A stretch of 64,000 nucleotides of DNA from UQRS01 sp050946935 (lineage in GTDB: Bacteria; Bacillota; Clostridia; Oscillospirales; Acutalibacteraceae), in contig JBMNVR010000001.1 of assembly GCA_050946935.1 (NCBI GenBank), positions 186,001 to 250,000 on the forward strand. Direction: 5' to 3'. Below are positions 22,419 to 31,025 of this stretch, one piece after another. Within the stretch, counting starts at the first letter, position 1. Every line of letters starts with the position of its first letter. The notes beneath the pieces were generated by a model that had not been told where the DNA came from, did no database searches, and saw only the letters and a program-made list of their open reading frames with translations. Both the position numbers and the translations under genes were made by a program.

Positions 22419-23228
22419 TTGCGTTATAAAAATATACTGGATCTGCACACCCACAGCGATAATTCACCCGACGCCGATCATTCGGTCAGCCTGATGTGCG
22501 AATACGCGGTGAAAAACGGGGTGCGCGGTCTGGCGGTTACCGATCATTGCGAGTGCAACGCCTACATCCGCGACGGGTACAACATCACCTCGGCGCAGTC
22601 TCTGTTTGAATCCGGCAAGGCCCGGGCGGTCTTCTCCGGCCAGTTGGTCGTACTGATCGGGGTGGAACTGGGTCAGGCCACCCAGGATTTGGAGGCAGCG
22701 AACAAGGTTCTCTCCCGCCCGTCGCTGGATTTCGTTCTGGCCTCCATGCACAACCTGCAGGATCGCAAGGATTTTTATTACCTCGACTATTCCCTGCCTG
22801 AAAATGATCCGAAAATTTTGCTGGAGGAATATTTTAACAGCCTTCTGGATCTGGTGGCCTGGGGCGGGTTTGACAGTCTGGCCCACCTGACCTATCCCCT
22901 GCGGTATCTGCCGGGGAAGGGATACGCTTTATCGGACTATACCGACATAATCGACGCGATTTTCCGTGCCCTGATCGAAACGGGCAAGGCGCTTGAGATC
23001 AACACCTCCGGCCTGCGGCAGGGACTTGGAACCACCCTGCCCGATCTTGCCCTTGTACGGCGATACCGGGAACTGGGCGGAGAACTGATTACCATCGGCT
23101 CGGACGCCCACCGCGCACCGGATGTAGGGGACGGCATCCCCGACGGCATGGCTTTGGCGCAGGAGGCCGGATTCCGCTATATAACCCTGTTCCAGGGGCG
23201 GATCCCGACCCCGATCCGTATCGAGTAA
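22419..23228 (+). CDS. PHP-domain phosphatase (histidinol-phosphatase HisJ-like)
   Basis: A 269-residue PHP-fold metal-dependent phosphoesterase. Metal ligands are visible in DLHTHSDNSPDADHS (about 7-21), GLAVTDHCECN (about 34-44), GVELGQ and ASMHNL in the middle, HLTYPLRY, and the C-terminal GSDAHRA. Family members hydrolyse histidinol phosphate or related phosphate esters; the exact substrate is not fixed by sequence. The start is a TTG (22419) with GAGAGGGGG nine bases upstream; no ATG fits before the first HTH motif. No his gene is nearby. It is followed by the Lrp/aminotransferase pair after 114 bases. Confidence 0.82.
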   Translation: MRYKNILDLHTHSDNSPDADHSVSLMCEYAVKNGVRGLAVTDHCECNAYIRDGYNITSAQSLFESGKARAVFSGQLVVLIGVELGQATQDLEAANKVLSRPSLDFVLASMHNLQDRKDFYYLDYSLPENDPKILLEEYFNSLLDLVAWGGFDSLAHLTYPLRYLPGKGYALSDYTDIIDAIFRALIETGKALEINTSGLRQGLGTTLPDLALVRRYRELGGELITIGSDAHRAPDVGDGIPDGMALAQEAGFRYITLFQGRIPTPIRIE

Positions 23229-23342
23229 CCGAAAAAACGCATTGCTGCACCGGGAACGCAAACCGGCGCGCGTTTTTACAACATTCACCCGCGTCGCTGC
23301 CGGTCAGGCTGCCGCGCCTGTCAAGAAAGGAAGGGCCGTCCT

Positions 23343-23831
23343 ATGAAACTGAGCAAGAAAATTTTGAGTCTGCTTTCCGATAATGCCAAATATTCCTGCC
23401 ACGACATAGCCGTCATGCTCGGCGTAGAGGAAGCGGAGGTTTCCGCAAAAATCCGGGAGATGGAGCAGCAGGGCATTATCCGCAAGTATAAGGCGGTGGT
23501 CGACTGGGAGCGATTCGACGACGCCTTTGTCTCGGCGCTGATCGAGCTGAAGGTCACCCCGCAGCCCCACGCCGGCTTTGAGGAGATTGCCCGCGACGTT
23601 ATGAAGTATGACGAGGTGGAAACGGTCTATCTCATGTCGGGGGGGTACGACCTCTGCGTCATCGTGACCGGCCGCACATTTCAGGAGGTGGCGATGTTCG
23701 TCGCCAAGGAGCTGGCGCCGATGAAGTCGGTCATCTCAACCGCGACCCATTTTGTACTGCGGCGATATAAAGAGCAGAACGTCAAGCTCTGCGACGACAA
23801 TACCGACGACAGGGGGAAAATATCCCTGTGA
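23343..23831 (+). CDS. Lrp/AsnC-family transcriptional regulator
   Basis: A 162-residue protein with an N-terminal winged helix-turn-helix (about 3-50, ILSLLSDNAKYSCHDIAVMLG, then GIIRKYKAVVDW) and a C-terminal RAM ligand-binding domain (about 65-145, with VETVYLMSGGYDLCVIVTG). It overlaps the start of the aminotransferase (TGATG), so the pair is coupled. The conserved Lrp-aminotransferase arrangement in Clostridia suggests that it senses an amino acid handled by that enzyme. Ribosome site AAGGAAGGG lies upstream of the ATG. Confidence 0.9.
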   Translation: MKLSKKILSLLSDNAKYSCHDIAVMLGVEEAEVSAKIREMEQQGIIRKYKAVVDWERFDDAFVSALIELKVTPQPHAGFEEIARDVMKYDEVETVYLMSGGYDLCVIVTGRTFQEVAMFVAKELAPMKSVISTATHFVLRRYKEQNVKLCDDNTDDRGKISL

Positions 23832-24997
23832 TGGACTATGATAAAATTCTGAACCCCACGGTGCGCGATATCAAGCCGTCCGGTATCCGAAAATTCTTTG
23901 ATATCGCCGAGGAAATGGACGACGTCATCTCCCTTGGCGTGGGCGAGCCGGATTTCAGCACGCCCTGGCATATCCGCCGCGCCGGTATTGCCTCCCTGGA
24001 GGATGGGAAGACCCGGTACACCTCCAACTGGGGGCTGAAGGAGCTGCGGCGGGAGATCGCCGCTTATATGAAGCGGAAATACTGCCTCTCCTACGATTCG
24101 GCGGACGAGATTCTGGTCACCGTCGGCGGAAGTGAGGCGATCGACGGCGCCATCCGCACCCTGGTCTGTCCGGGGGATGAAGTGCTGATTGTTCAGCCCA
24201 GCTTTGTCTGCTACGAGCCGCTGACCCGCATGGCCGGCGGTGTGCCGGTCATCCTCGACACCAGGGCGGAGAATCATTTCCGCCTGACTGCGGAGGAACT
24301 GCGGGCAGCCATTACGCCGAAAACCCGGCTGCTGATCCTTCCCTTCCCCTGCAACCCGACCGGCGCGGTCATGCGCCGTGAGGATCTGGAGGCGGTTGCC
24401 GCTGTTTTGCGGGATACCGACATCATGGTGCTTTCGGATGAAATTTACGCCGAGCTGACCTTCGGGGGAGAGCGGCATGTTTCGATCGCGGAAATCGACG
24501 GTATGCAGGAACGCACGGTTCTGATCGGCGGTTTTTCGAAAACATATTCCATGACCGGCTGGCGGCTGGGATATGCCCTCGGCCCGGCGCCGGTGCTGCG
24601 GATGATGACCAAAATTCATCAGTTTGCCATCATGAGCGCGCCGACCACCTCTCAATACGCCGCGATTGAGGCACTACGCCACGGCGACGACGACATCCAG
24701 CGTATGAAGGAGCAGTATGATATGCGCCGCCGCTTTGTGGTCGACGGCTTTCGCTCAATCGGCATGGACTGCTTCGAACCGGAGGGGGCTTTCTATGCCT
24801 TTCCGTCGGTGCAGCGCAGCGGCCTTAGCTCGGACGAGTTTTGCGAGCGGCTACTGATGGAGAAGCATGTCGCCCTTGTCCCCGGCACGGCCTTCGGCGA
24901 AAGCGGAGAGGGGTTTATCCGCGCCTCCTACTGCTATTCAATCGAGCACCTGCGGGAGGCCATCGCCCGCATCGGCGCGTTTTTGGAATCGCTTTAA
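23831..24997 (+). CDS. PLP-dependent aminotransferase, class I/II
   Basis: A 388-residue fold-type I aminotransferase. The PLP lysine lies in GGFSKTYSMTGWRLGY (Lys near 236), with the upstream LPFPCNPTG and LSDEIYAELTF motifs, and GVGEPDFSTP at the N-terminus. These match the aspartate/aromatic-type subgroup (PatA/AspC-like). The substrate cannot be fixed from sequence; proximity to the coupled Lrp regulator suggests amino acid homeostasis. Start ATG at 23831 overlaps the lrp stop; a GTG one codon earlier (23828) is also possible. A terminator follows at 25012-25069. Confidence 0.88.
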   Translation: MDYDKILNPTVRDIKPSGIRKFFDIAEEMDDVISLGVGEPDFSTPWHIRRAGIASLEDGKTRYTSNWGLKELRREIAAYMKRKYCLSYDSADEILVTVGGSEAIDGAIRTLVCPGDEVLIVQPSFVCYEPLTRMAGGVPVILDTRAENHFRLTAEELRAAITPKTRLLILPFPCNPTGAVMRREDLEAVAAVLRDTDIMVLSDEIYAELTFGGERHVSIAEIDGMQERTVLIGGFSKTYSMTGWRLGYALGPAPVLRMMTKIHQFAIMSAPTTSQYAAIEALRHGDDDIQRMKEQYDMRRRFVVDGFRSIGMDCFEPEGAFYAFPSVQRSGLSSDEFCERLLMEKHVALVPGTAFGESGEGFIRASYCYSIEHLREAIARIGAFLESL

Positions 24998-25011
24998 CTA
25001 TCGTGACGAGA

Positions 25012-25069
25012 GGGGCTGCGGCCGACCTTGTCCTCTTACTACGGGACAGGCGGACAGCCCCCTTTTTTT
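25012..25069 (+). terminator. Terminator after the aminotransferase gene
   Basis: GGGGCTG/CAGCCCC outer stem with an inner TGTCC/GGACA hairpin, then seven T residues. Confidence 0.75.
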
Positions 25070-25090
25070 CAATTAAGAAGGAGGGAACCC

Positions 25091-25960
25091 ATGCTGTCCA
25101 CTCTCCGCCTTGCGGCATATGCGAAAATCAACCTGACCCTGAACATCCTCGGCCGGCGCGCCGACGGCTATCATGAACTGTCGACCGTCATGCAGTCGGT
25201 CGAACTGTGCGACCGTGTGACCCTCCGCCCGGGGGAGGGACTGCGGCTCCTCTGCCGGGGGGACAGCCTGCCTTTGGGGGAGGAGAACACCGCGTTTGCG
25301 GCCGCCTCCCTGTTTTTTTCGGCAACCGGGATAACCCCCTCTGTTGAGATTGAGCTGGAGAAACAGATCCCGCAGGCGGCCGGCCTCGCCGGCGGGTCGG
25401 CTGACGCGGCAGCCGTGCTCGCGGGACTCAACCGGATGCACGGCGCACCGCTTGGGGAGGAGGAACTCCTCACCCTGGCCGGAAAAATTGGGGCTGACGT
25501 GCCCTTCTGCCTGCTGGGTGGGACCATGCTGGCTGAAGGGATTGGAGAAAGGCTGACCCCGCTCCCCCCTCTGCCGGACTGCGGCCTTTTACTGATCAAG
25601 CCCTGCGATAAGCCTTCTACGGGAGAGATGTACCGCCGCGCCGACGGCTGCGCTTTTCTTCCGCACCCGTCGGCCGAAGCCGCGTTCGACGCATTGCGGA
25701 CCGGAAGCCTCCCGGCGCTCGGGGCGGCACTTGGCAACTCGTTTGCCGCCGTCTGGCCGTCGGAGGAGATTGCAGCCGCCCTTTCCGCACTGCGCACGGC
25801 CGGGGCGCTCGGCGCCTCTTTAAGCGGGAGCGGACCGACCGTATTCGGCATTTTTGAAAGCCTGTCCTCGGCGCAGCATGCAGCGGCGGCGCTGTGCGCG
25901 CAATACCCGGTATGCTTTGCCGTACAGCCGATCGGGCGCGGGGTGGAAATTCTCGAATAA
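25091..25960 (+). CDS. ispE: 4-diphosphocytidyl-2-C-methyl-D-erythritol kinase
   Basis: A 289-residue GHMP kinase of the non-mevalonate isoprenoid pathway; it phosphorylates CDP-methylerythritol. Visible: the N-terminal AYAKINLTLNILGRRADGYHEL (Lys10, Asp near residue 139 in KIGADVPFCLLGG), the ATP loop PQAAGLAGGSADAAA (about 95-109) and the C-terminal GASLSGSGPTVFG. Length is normal. ATG at 25091 follows AAGGAGG; a longer in-frame upstream stretch runs through the terminator and is rejected. It is 87 bases before spoIIR. Confidence 0.95.
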   Translation: MLSTLRLAAYAKINLTLNILGRRADGYHELSTVMQSVELCDRVTLRPGEGLRLLCRGDSLPLGEENTAFAAASLFFSATGITPSVEIELEKQIPQAAGLAGGSADAAAVLAGLNRMHGAPLGEEELLTLAGKIGADVPFCLLGGTMLAEGIGERLTPLPPLPDCGLLLIKPCDKPSTGEMYRRADGCAFLPHPSAEAAFDALRTGSLPALGAALGNSFAAVWPSEEIAAALSALRTAGALGASLSGSGPTVFGIFESLSSAQHAAAALCAQYPVCFAVQPIGRGVEILE

Positions 25961-26047
25961 ATTCCGTTCCGGCTGCATATTTTTTTCCATTTGGTCAAGG
26001 ATGGTATCAGAACATAAAAACTTTGAACCGGATGGAGGAAATCAAAT

Positions 26048-26659
26048 ATGCCTAAGTGGAGGTTTATTTCGGCTGCGGTGGCCGCTGGTCTTGTTTTTGC
26101 GGTGCTGTGCAGTTTTATCTCGTTCGAGGCAGGCTGTGAGGAAGTTAAAAACAATGTACTGCGGCTGCATGTGCTGGCCAACTCCGACTCGGAGGCGGAT
26201 CAGGCCCTCAAGCTTCTGGTGCGCGACAGCGTGCTGACCGCCGGGGGCGAAGTGTTTGGTCAGGCTGAAAGCCTCCCCGAAGCGGAGGCGCTGGCCCGGA
26301 AGAAGATCTGGGTTCTGTACGCCGCAGCAGAGCGCGCTTTGCGGGAGGCAGGAAGCGATTATCCGGTCAGCGTCAAACTGACCAAAACCGGCTTTAACAC
26401 ACGGGAATACGGCGCGATCACCCTCCCGGCCGGGGAGTATGACGCGGTGCAGGTCGTCATCGGCGAGGGAAAAGGAAAAAACTGGTGGTGCGTCATGTTC
26501 CCGCCCCTCTGCCTGCCGTCCGCCAGAACGGAGGATCTATCGGACGCCGTTTCGGAAGAAGGGACGGAAATTACCTCCCACAGCGAGCGGTATGTGATGA
26601 AATTCAAGGTTGTCGAACTGTATGAGGATTTGAAACAGCGGTTATTCCACAAAAAATGA
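26048..26659 (+). CDS. spoIIR: Stage II sporulation protein R
   Basis: A 203-residue secreted signalling protein made in the forespore, which activates the SpoIIGA protease that matures sigma-E in the mother cell. The N-terminus is a signal/anchor helix (about 5-25). The family core is clear: NVLRLHVLANSDSEADQALKLLVRDSVL (about 36-63) and KNWWCVMFPPLCLPS (about 148-162). GGAGG lies ten bases upstream. A GCATA box followed by GG-TC-A about 13 bases on (25975-26000) could be a poor sigma-F promoter. This is the clearest evidence that the organism forms endospores. Confidence 0.93.
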   Translation: MPKWRFISAAVAAGLVFAVLCSFISFEAGCEEVKNNVLRLHVLANSDSEADQALKLLVRDSVLTAGGEVFGQAESLPEAEALARKKIWVLYAAAERALREAGSDYPVSVKLTKTGFNTREYGAITLPAGEYDAVQVVIGEGKGKNWWCVMFPPLCLPSARTEDLSDAVSEEGTEITSHSERYVMKFKVVELYEDLKQRLFHKK

Positions 26660-26768
26660 TCGGAAGGATTTTCTCTCTTGCCGGGAGCTGTGGAAAGGCA
26701 TCCGCCGGCGCTGTGGGTAAAGGTTCATTGCCTCAGCGGGAAAAATCCCGGAAATTCAAAAATTTTTC

Positions 26769-26797
26769 TTGCTTTTTTCAAACGGGTGTGTTATGAT
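26769..26797 (+). promoter_or_regulatory. Sigma-A promoter of rpmE
   Basis: TTGCTT (26769-26774), 17-base spacer, TATGAT (26792-26797). It implies a leader of about 150 bases before the rpmE ATG. The 26660-26768 stretch after spoIIR shows no gene. Confidence 0.65.
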
Positions 26798-26803
26798 TAG
26801 CTT

Positions 26804-26955
26804 TGCGAATGGAGTGAACAGGGCGTCCGTCCATGGGTTTGACCCTTAAATGGCGGAGTTTACGCCTTTTGTGCCGGGAAAACCGCGGGGATTTGATCCG
26901 CCGCAAAACGCTCCGGCAAAGATGTCGCAGTTTAGCAGAAAGGGAGGATCATAGC
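26804..26955 (+). promoter_or_regulatory. Long structured leader of rpmE (possible L31 autoregulatory leader)
   Basis: About 150 untranslated bases. A nested hairpin is seen at 26872-26918: TGCCGG/CCGGCA outside and GCGG/CCGC inside, preceded by a small GGCG/CGCC hairpin. Several bacterial groups regulate rpmE through L31-binding leaders, so autoregulation is possible; I cannot match it to a specific covariance model. Confidence 0.4.
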
Positions 26956-27162
26956 ATGAAAAAAGGTATTCATCCCGAGTACGATACAGTTGTTGTAAAG
27001 TGTGCTTGCGGGGCGGAGTTTGAGACCAAATCGACCAAGAAGGATATCCGCTTGGATATTTGCTCAAATTGTCATCCTTTCTTCACCGGCAGACAGAAGC
27101 TGGTTGATACGGGCGGACGCGTTGACCGCTTCAACAAGCGTTTCGGCACCCAGAGCAAATAA
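26956..27162 (+). CDS. rpmE: 50S ribosomal protein L31 (zinc-binding form)
   Basis: A 68-residue ribosomal protein: MKKGIHPEYD at the N-terminus, CACG (about 16-19) and CSNCHPFFTG (about 37-46) giving the four-Cys zinc site of the C+ type, and RVDRFNKRFG at the end. Start at 26956 is set by AGGGAGG eleven bases upstream and by homology; the frame extends upstream but is not conserved. The zinc form is normally used when zinc is sufficient. Followed by a strong terminator. Confidence 0.97.
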   Translation: MKKGIHPEYDTVVVKCACGAEFETKSTKKDIRLDICSNCHPFFTGRQKLVDTGGRVDRFNKRFGTQSK

Positions 27163-27185
27163 GTGGTTTTGCTACGATCAAAGCA

Positions 27186-27223
27186 AGGCCCGCAACTTGA
27201 AATACAGTTGCGGGCCTTTTTCG
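27186..27223 (+). terminator. Terminator of rpmE
   Basis: AGGCCCGCAACT/AGTTGCGGGCCT stem with an eight-base loop and five T residues. Confidence 0.9.
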
Positions 27224-27390
27224 TATTTGCGGCTGTCGAAAAATGTCGCTTGAATCCCCGCCGCCAGCGAAGCTTTGTTCAAACCGCGTGTTGCCCCGAT
27301 TTCGCACCCGTACCGTCCCGGACGAAGGAACCGGACCCTCCTTGTCCGGTGGCCTATCACTGAACAGAAAGGAAAGGAAGCGTAACCGGA

Positions 27391-28008
27391 ATGGAAGCTT
27401 ATCAAACGATCGGACAAGCAGCGTCGGATGCCTTCACCGAAAAACGTTCCCGTTTTATCGGGTATGCCGCGCCGGTCCAAAGTGAAGAGGAAGCGGTCCG
27501 CTTTATCGCTGATATCCGGGCCAAGCACTGGGATGCCAAGCACAACGTCTACGCCTACTCCCTTCGGGCGGGGCAGCAGAAGCGGTACTCCGATGACGGA
27601 GAGCCAAAGGGAACTGCCGGCGTCCCGGTACTCGACGTCCTGCAAAAGAGCGAAGTGGTCGACGCCGTACTTGTGGTGACCCGGTATTTCGGCGGCGTGC
27701 TGCTGGGAACCGGCGGGCTGGTGCGCGCCTATTCCCATGCGGCGGCGCTGGCGGTGGCGGCGGCCGGTATCGTTACGGTGCGCCGCTGCGCCGTATGCGA
27801 GCTTCGCTGCGACTATACCCGGTTTGAGACCGCGCAGGCCATGATCCTCGACGCCGGACGGCTGCTGGACAAGGACTTTGCCGCCGACGTCCGACTGACC
27901 TTCTTTCTGCCGGAGGAGGAGACGGCCGCCTTTGAAGCCGGCCTGCTGGATGCCTTCTGCGGCCGGGTGACCATGCGGGTCACAGGGTACGAGTACCATC
28001 CGTTTTAA
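27391..28008 (+). CDS. yigZ: YigZ/IMPACT family protein
   Basis: A 205-residue protein of the YigZ family, whose role in bacteria is unclear; the IMPACT domain resembles elongation-factor-G domain IV. Motifs: KRSRFIGYAAPV (about 18-29), HNVYAYSL, RYSDDGEPKGTAGVPVL (about 65-82) and VTRYFGGVLLGTGGLVRAYSHA (about 95-116). The C-terminal ferredoxin-like DUF1949 domain covers about 140-205. GGAAAGGAAG upstream of the ATG. It stands alone, with no operon partner. Confidence 0.92.
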   Translation: MEAYQTIGQAASDAFTEKRSRFIGYAAPVQSEEEAVRFIADIRAKHWDAKHNVYAYSLRAGQQKRYSDDGEPKGTAGVPVLDVLQKSEVVDAVLVVTRYFGGVLLGTGGLVRAYSHAAALAVAAAGIVTVRRCAVCELRCDYTRFETAQAMILDAGRLLDKDFAADVRLTFFLPEEETAAFEAGLLDAFCGRVTMRVTGYEYHPF

Positions 28009-28198
28009 TCGGCGGCCGGCCTCGTTTTTGTGTTTTGGCAGGCGAATTTCGCCCGATACCATGCGGTTTTCGCAAAAAAATCTGAAAGACCGACGGCCTG
28101 CCCCGAGCGATTACGGCTGATTTTTCTCTGCAAAAGAGGAAAAAGGACAATTTTGTCTAATAGTATAATATAGAACGTCAGAAAGGGAGGCGAAGAGC

Positions 28199-29200
28199 AT
28201 GGAGGAGCTGCCGCGTATTCGCAGCGAGCGGCTGGAACGGGAGATTCTCTCCCCCCGCGCTGCGCTGAGCGCACAGAGCAGAGGGCGCGCGCGTGAGGAG
28301 GCAGAGTGCGGTATCCGCACCGCTTTCCAGCGCGACCGCGACCGGGTGATCCACTCCAAGGCGTTTCGCCGCTTAAAACATAAGACGCAGGTATTCCTCT
28401 CACCTGAGGGGGATCACTACCGCACCCGGCTGACCCACACGTTAGAGGTTGCGCAGATCGGCCGGACCATCGCGCGGGCGCTGCGCCTCAACGAGGATCT
28501 GACCGAGGCCATCGCTCTCGGCCACGATCTTGGCCACACCCCTTTCGGCCATGCCGGAGAGCGGGCGCTGAACGAGCTTGGAGACGGCGGTTTCCGGCAC
28601 TATCTGCAAAGCGTCCGGGTATGCGAAAAAATTGAGAAAAAGGGCCGCGGCCTCAACCTGACGGCCGAGGTGCTGGATGGCATTGCCTGCCACACCGGCG
28701 GGCGGGAGGCATTTACGCTTGAGGGGCGGATTATCCGGCTGGCGGATAAGATCGCCTATATCAATCACGACATCGAGGATGCCGTGTCGGCCGGTGTGCT
28801 GACCGACACGGATATTCCAAAGGCGCTGCGCGACGTGTTCGGCGAGAGCAAAAGCCAGCGGATCAACACCATGGTTTTGTCGGTGATTGAAAACAGCGAC
28901 GATACCATCCGGATGGACGAGCCGACCGCCGCCGCATTTGAGGAAATGCATCGTTTCCTGTATAAGGAGGTATATTATAATCCCGTGGCAAAGGCGGAAG
29001 AGGGCAAGGTCGACGGCATCATCCGCGGCCTGTATATATTTTTTGAAGCCCATCCCGACCGTCTGCCGGAGGAGTATAAAACCATCGCGCAGGCCGACGG
29101 GTTATCGACGGCGATCAAGGATTACATCGCCGGTATGACCGACCCGTATGCGCTGCAAACCTACAGCGACATTTACATTCCGAAATCCTGGAATATTTAA
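28199..29200 (+). CDS. dgt: dGTP triphosphohydrolase-like HD protein
   Basis: A 333-residue HD-domain phosphohydrolase, expected to cleave dNTPs to nucleoside and triphosphate. Metal ligands are in YRTRLTHTLEVAQIGRTIAR (about 75-94), the GHDLGHTPFGHAGE motif (about 110-123) and DKIAYINHDIEDA (about 187-199). GGGAGG lies eight bases upstream. It opens the dgt-dnaG-sigA operon, an arrangement common in Clostridia that links dNTP control, priming and the vegetative sigma factor. A TATAAT at 28164-28169 precedes it; a GACAA-TT-TTGTC inverted repeat overlaps the -35 area (28146-28157). Confidence 0.92.
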   Translation: MEELPRIRSERLEREILSPRAALSAQSRGRAREEAECGIRTAFQRDRDRVIHSKAFRRLKHKTQVFLSPEGDHYRTRLTHTLEVAQIGRTIARALRLNEDLTEAIALGHDLGHTPFGHAGERALNELGDGGFRHYLQSVRVCEKIEKKGRGLNLTAEVLDGIACHTGGREAFTLEGRIIRLADKIAYINHDIEDAVSAGVLTDTDIPKALRDVFGESKSQRINTMVLSVIENSDDTIRMDEPTAAAFEEMHRFLYKEVYYNPVAKAEEGKVDGIIRGLYIFFEAHPDRLPEEYKTIAQADGLSTAIKDYIAGMTDPYALQTYSDIYIPKSWNI

Positions 29201-29243
29201 GCCTTCGCCCAGTGTAAGCAGAAAATCGAAAGGAGGGTACTGC

Positions 29244-31025
29244 ATGGCGATCAGCGATGAGTTTATTCTGGAGCTGAAATCCCGCAACGACATCGAATCG
29301 GTCGTGGGCGGTTATGTCAATTTAAAGCGGGCCGGCAGCCTGATGAAAGGGCTGTGCCCCTTCCATGGGGAAAAGACCCCCTCCTTTACCGTGTATCCCG
29401 GAAACGGCTCCTTCTACTGCTTCGGATGCGGCGCGGGGGGCGACGTTATTACCTTCGTGCGCAAAATTGAAAATCTGGATTATATGGAGGCGCTCAAATT
29501 CCTCGCCGACCGGGCCGGCCTCGCCATGCCGGAGGACGGCGGTTACGACGACTCGATGCGCCGGCTCCGGCTGAATCTGCTCTCGATCAACCGGGAGGCC
29601 GCCCGTTTCTTTCACGCGGTCCTTCTGTCGGAGGAGGGGCGGGCAGCACTTGACTATCTTTTGGGCCGGGGGCTGACCATGGCGACCATCCGGCATTTCG
29701 GCATCGGCTTCGCGCCCGACAGTTGGGATCGGCTGCTTCGTCACCTGCGCCAAAAAGGCTTTGCGGAGGAGGAGCTGATTTTGGCTAACGTCTGCAGCAG
29801 GGGACGCAGCGGCGGCCTTTACGACCGATTCCGCAAACGGGTCATGTTTCCCATCATCGACCTGCGGGGCAGCGTGGTGGCCTTCAGCGGCCGCGCCATG
29901 CCGGGCGAGGATAAGGCGGGGCAGAAATACGTCAACACCTCCGACACGCCGGTGTTTAAAAAGAGCCAGCACATCTTCGGCATGAATTTTGCCAAAAATG
30001 CCTGTGCCGATCGGCTGGTGCTGGTTGAGGGGCAGATGGACGCCATCTCCCTGCATCAGGCGGGGATCACCAACGCCGTCGCGGTGCAGGGCACTGCCTT
30101 TACCTCCGAACAGGCGCGGCTGATCGCGAAATATACGAAGGAGGTTGTGGTCGCCATGGACGCTGACGGCGCCGGAAAAAAGGCGACCGATAAAATCCTC
30201 CGCCTGGTAGGAGAGGCCGGGCTGCCGGTCAAGGTAGTCCGTATTCCGGACGGCAAGGATCCGGACGAGTTTGTTAAGAAAAACGGAGGCGAGGCGTTCC
30301 GCGATCTGCTCTCCGGTGCGAGCGGGGATATCGAGTACCGTCTGCTTTCGGCCCGGGACGGCTTTGACCTGACCACCAACGACGGGGTGCGGCGGTATCT
30401 CAACCGGGCGGCCGAAATCCTGGCCGAGGGGAACGACATCATCGCCCGCGATCTTTACGCCGGCCGGCTTTCGGCCTCTTTCGGCGTATCGAAGGAGGTT
30501 TTGCTGGACGCCGTAAAAAAACAGGCGGCCATCCAGTCCAAGGCCAGGCGCAGCAAAACCCTGCGGGAGGCGGTCGCCCTCCCCGGCGACACACCGGGCA
30601 GCCGACAGCGGCGGATGCATTTGCGCGCCGCCGGCGCAGAGGAGACGCTGCTCTCCCTTATGATGTACAACCCCGATTTCTGGAAAGAGGTGGAGAGCCG
30701 CCTCTCGGCGGAGGATTTCTCGACCGATCTGAACCGCCGGATCTTTGACCGGATGGGGGAGATATTGCGTCGGGGCGGAAGCTTTGACCTCTCCTTAATG
30801 GGGGAAACGTTTTCTCCCGATGAAATGGGTACAATAGCAATGATGCAAAGCCGCGGGTCGGGACGGGTCAACGCCCGGGCCGAGCTGCTCGACTGCCTCC
30901 GCGTGATGGAAGAAGAAAAAGCAAGGCAAAGCTTGCAGGGGGCGGACAAGCTCCCCGATGAGGAATGGAAAAAAAGCCTTGAGGAAATACGAAAAATGAA
31001 AAAAGGGGATTCACAAAATGGCTAA
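29244..31025 (+). CDS. dnaG: DNA primase
   Basis: A 593-residue primase that makes RNA primers for replication. The zinc finger is at about 37-64 (CPFHGEKTPSF...FYCFGCGAGGD). The RNA polymerase core follows, with the TOPRIM motif LVLVEGQMDAIS near 259 and VVAMDADGAG near 303. The C-terminal helicase-binding region (about 450-593) is present. Start ATG at 29244 is set by AAAGGAGGG upstream. It begins 43 bases after dgt, and its last eight bases overlap sigA. Confidence 0.97.
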   Translation: MAISDEFILELKSRNDIESVVGGYVNLKRAGSLMKGLCPFHGEKTPSFTVYPGNGSFYCFGCGAGGDVITFVRKIENLDYMEALKFLADRAGLAMPEDGGYDDSMRRLRLNLLSINREAARFFHAVLLSEEGRAALDYLLGRGLTMATIRHFGIGFAPDSWDRLLRHLRQKGFAEEELILANVCSRGRSGGLYDRFRKRVMFPIIDLRGSVVAFSGRAMPGEDKAGQKYVNTSDTPVFKKSQHIFGMNFAKNACADRLVLVEGQMDAISLHQAGITNAVAVQGTAFTSEQARLIAKYTKEVVVAMDADGAGKKATDKILRLVGEAGLPVKVVRIPDGKDPDEFVKKNGGEAFRDLLSGASGDIEYRLLSARDGFDLTTNDGVRRYLNRAAEILAEGNDIIARDLYAGRLSASFGVSKEVLLDAVKKQAAIQSKARRSKTLREAVALPGDTPGSRQRRMHLRAAGAEETLLSLMMYNPDFWKEVESRLSAEDFSTDLNRRIFDRMGEILRRGGSFDLSLMGETFSPDEMGTIAMMQSRGSGRVNARAELLDCLRVMEEEKARQSLQGADKLPDEEWKKSLEEIRKMKKGDSQNG

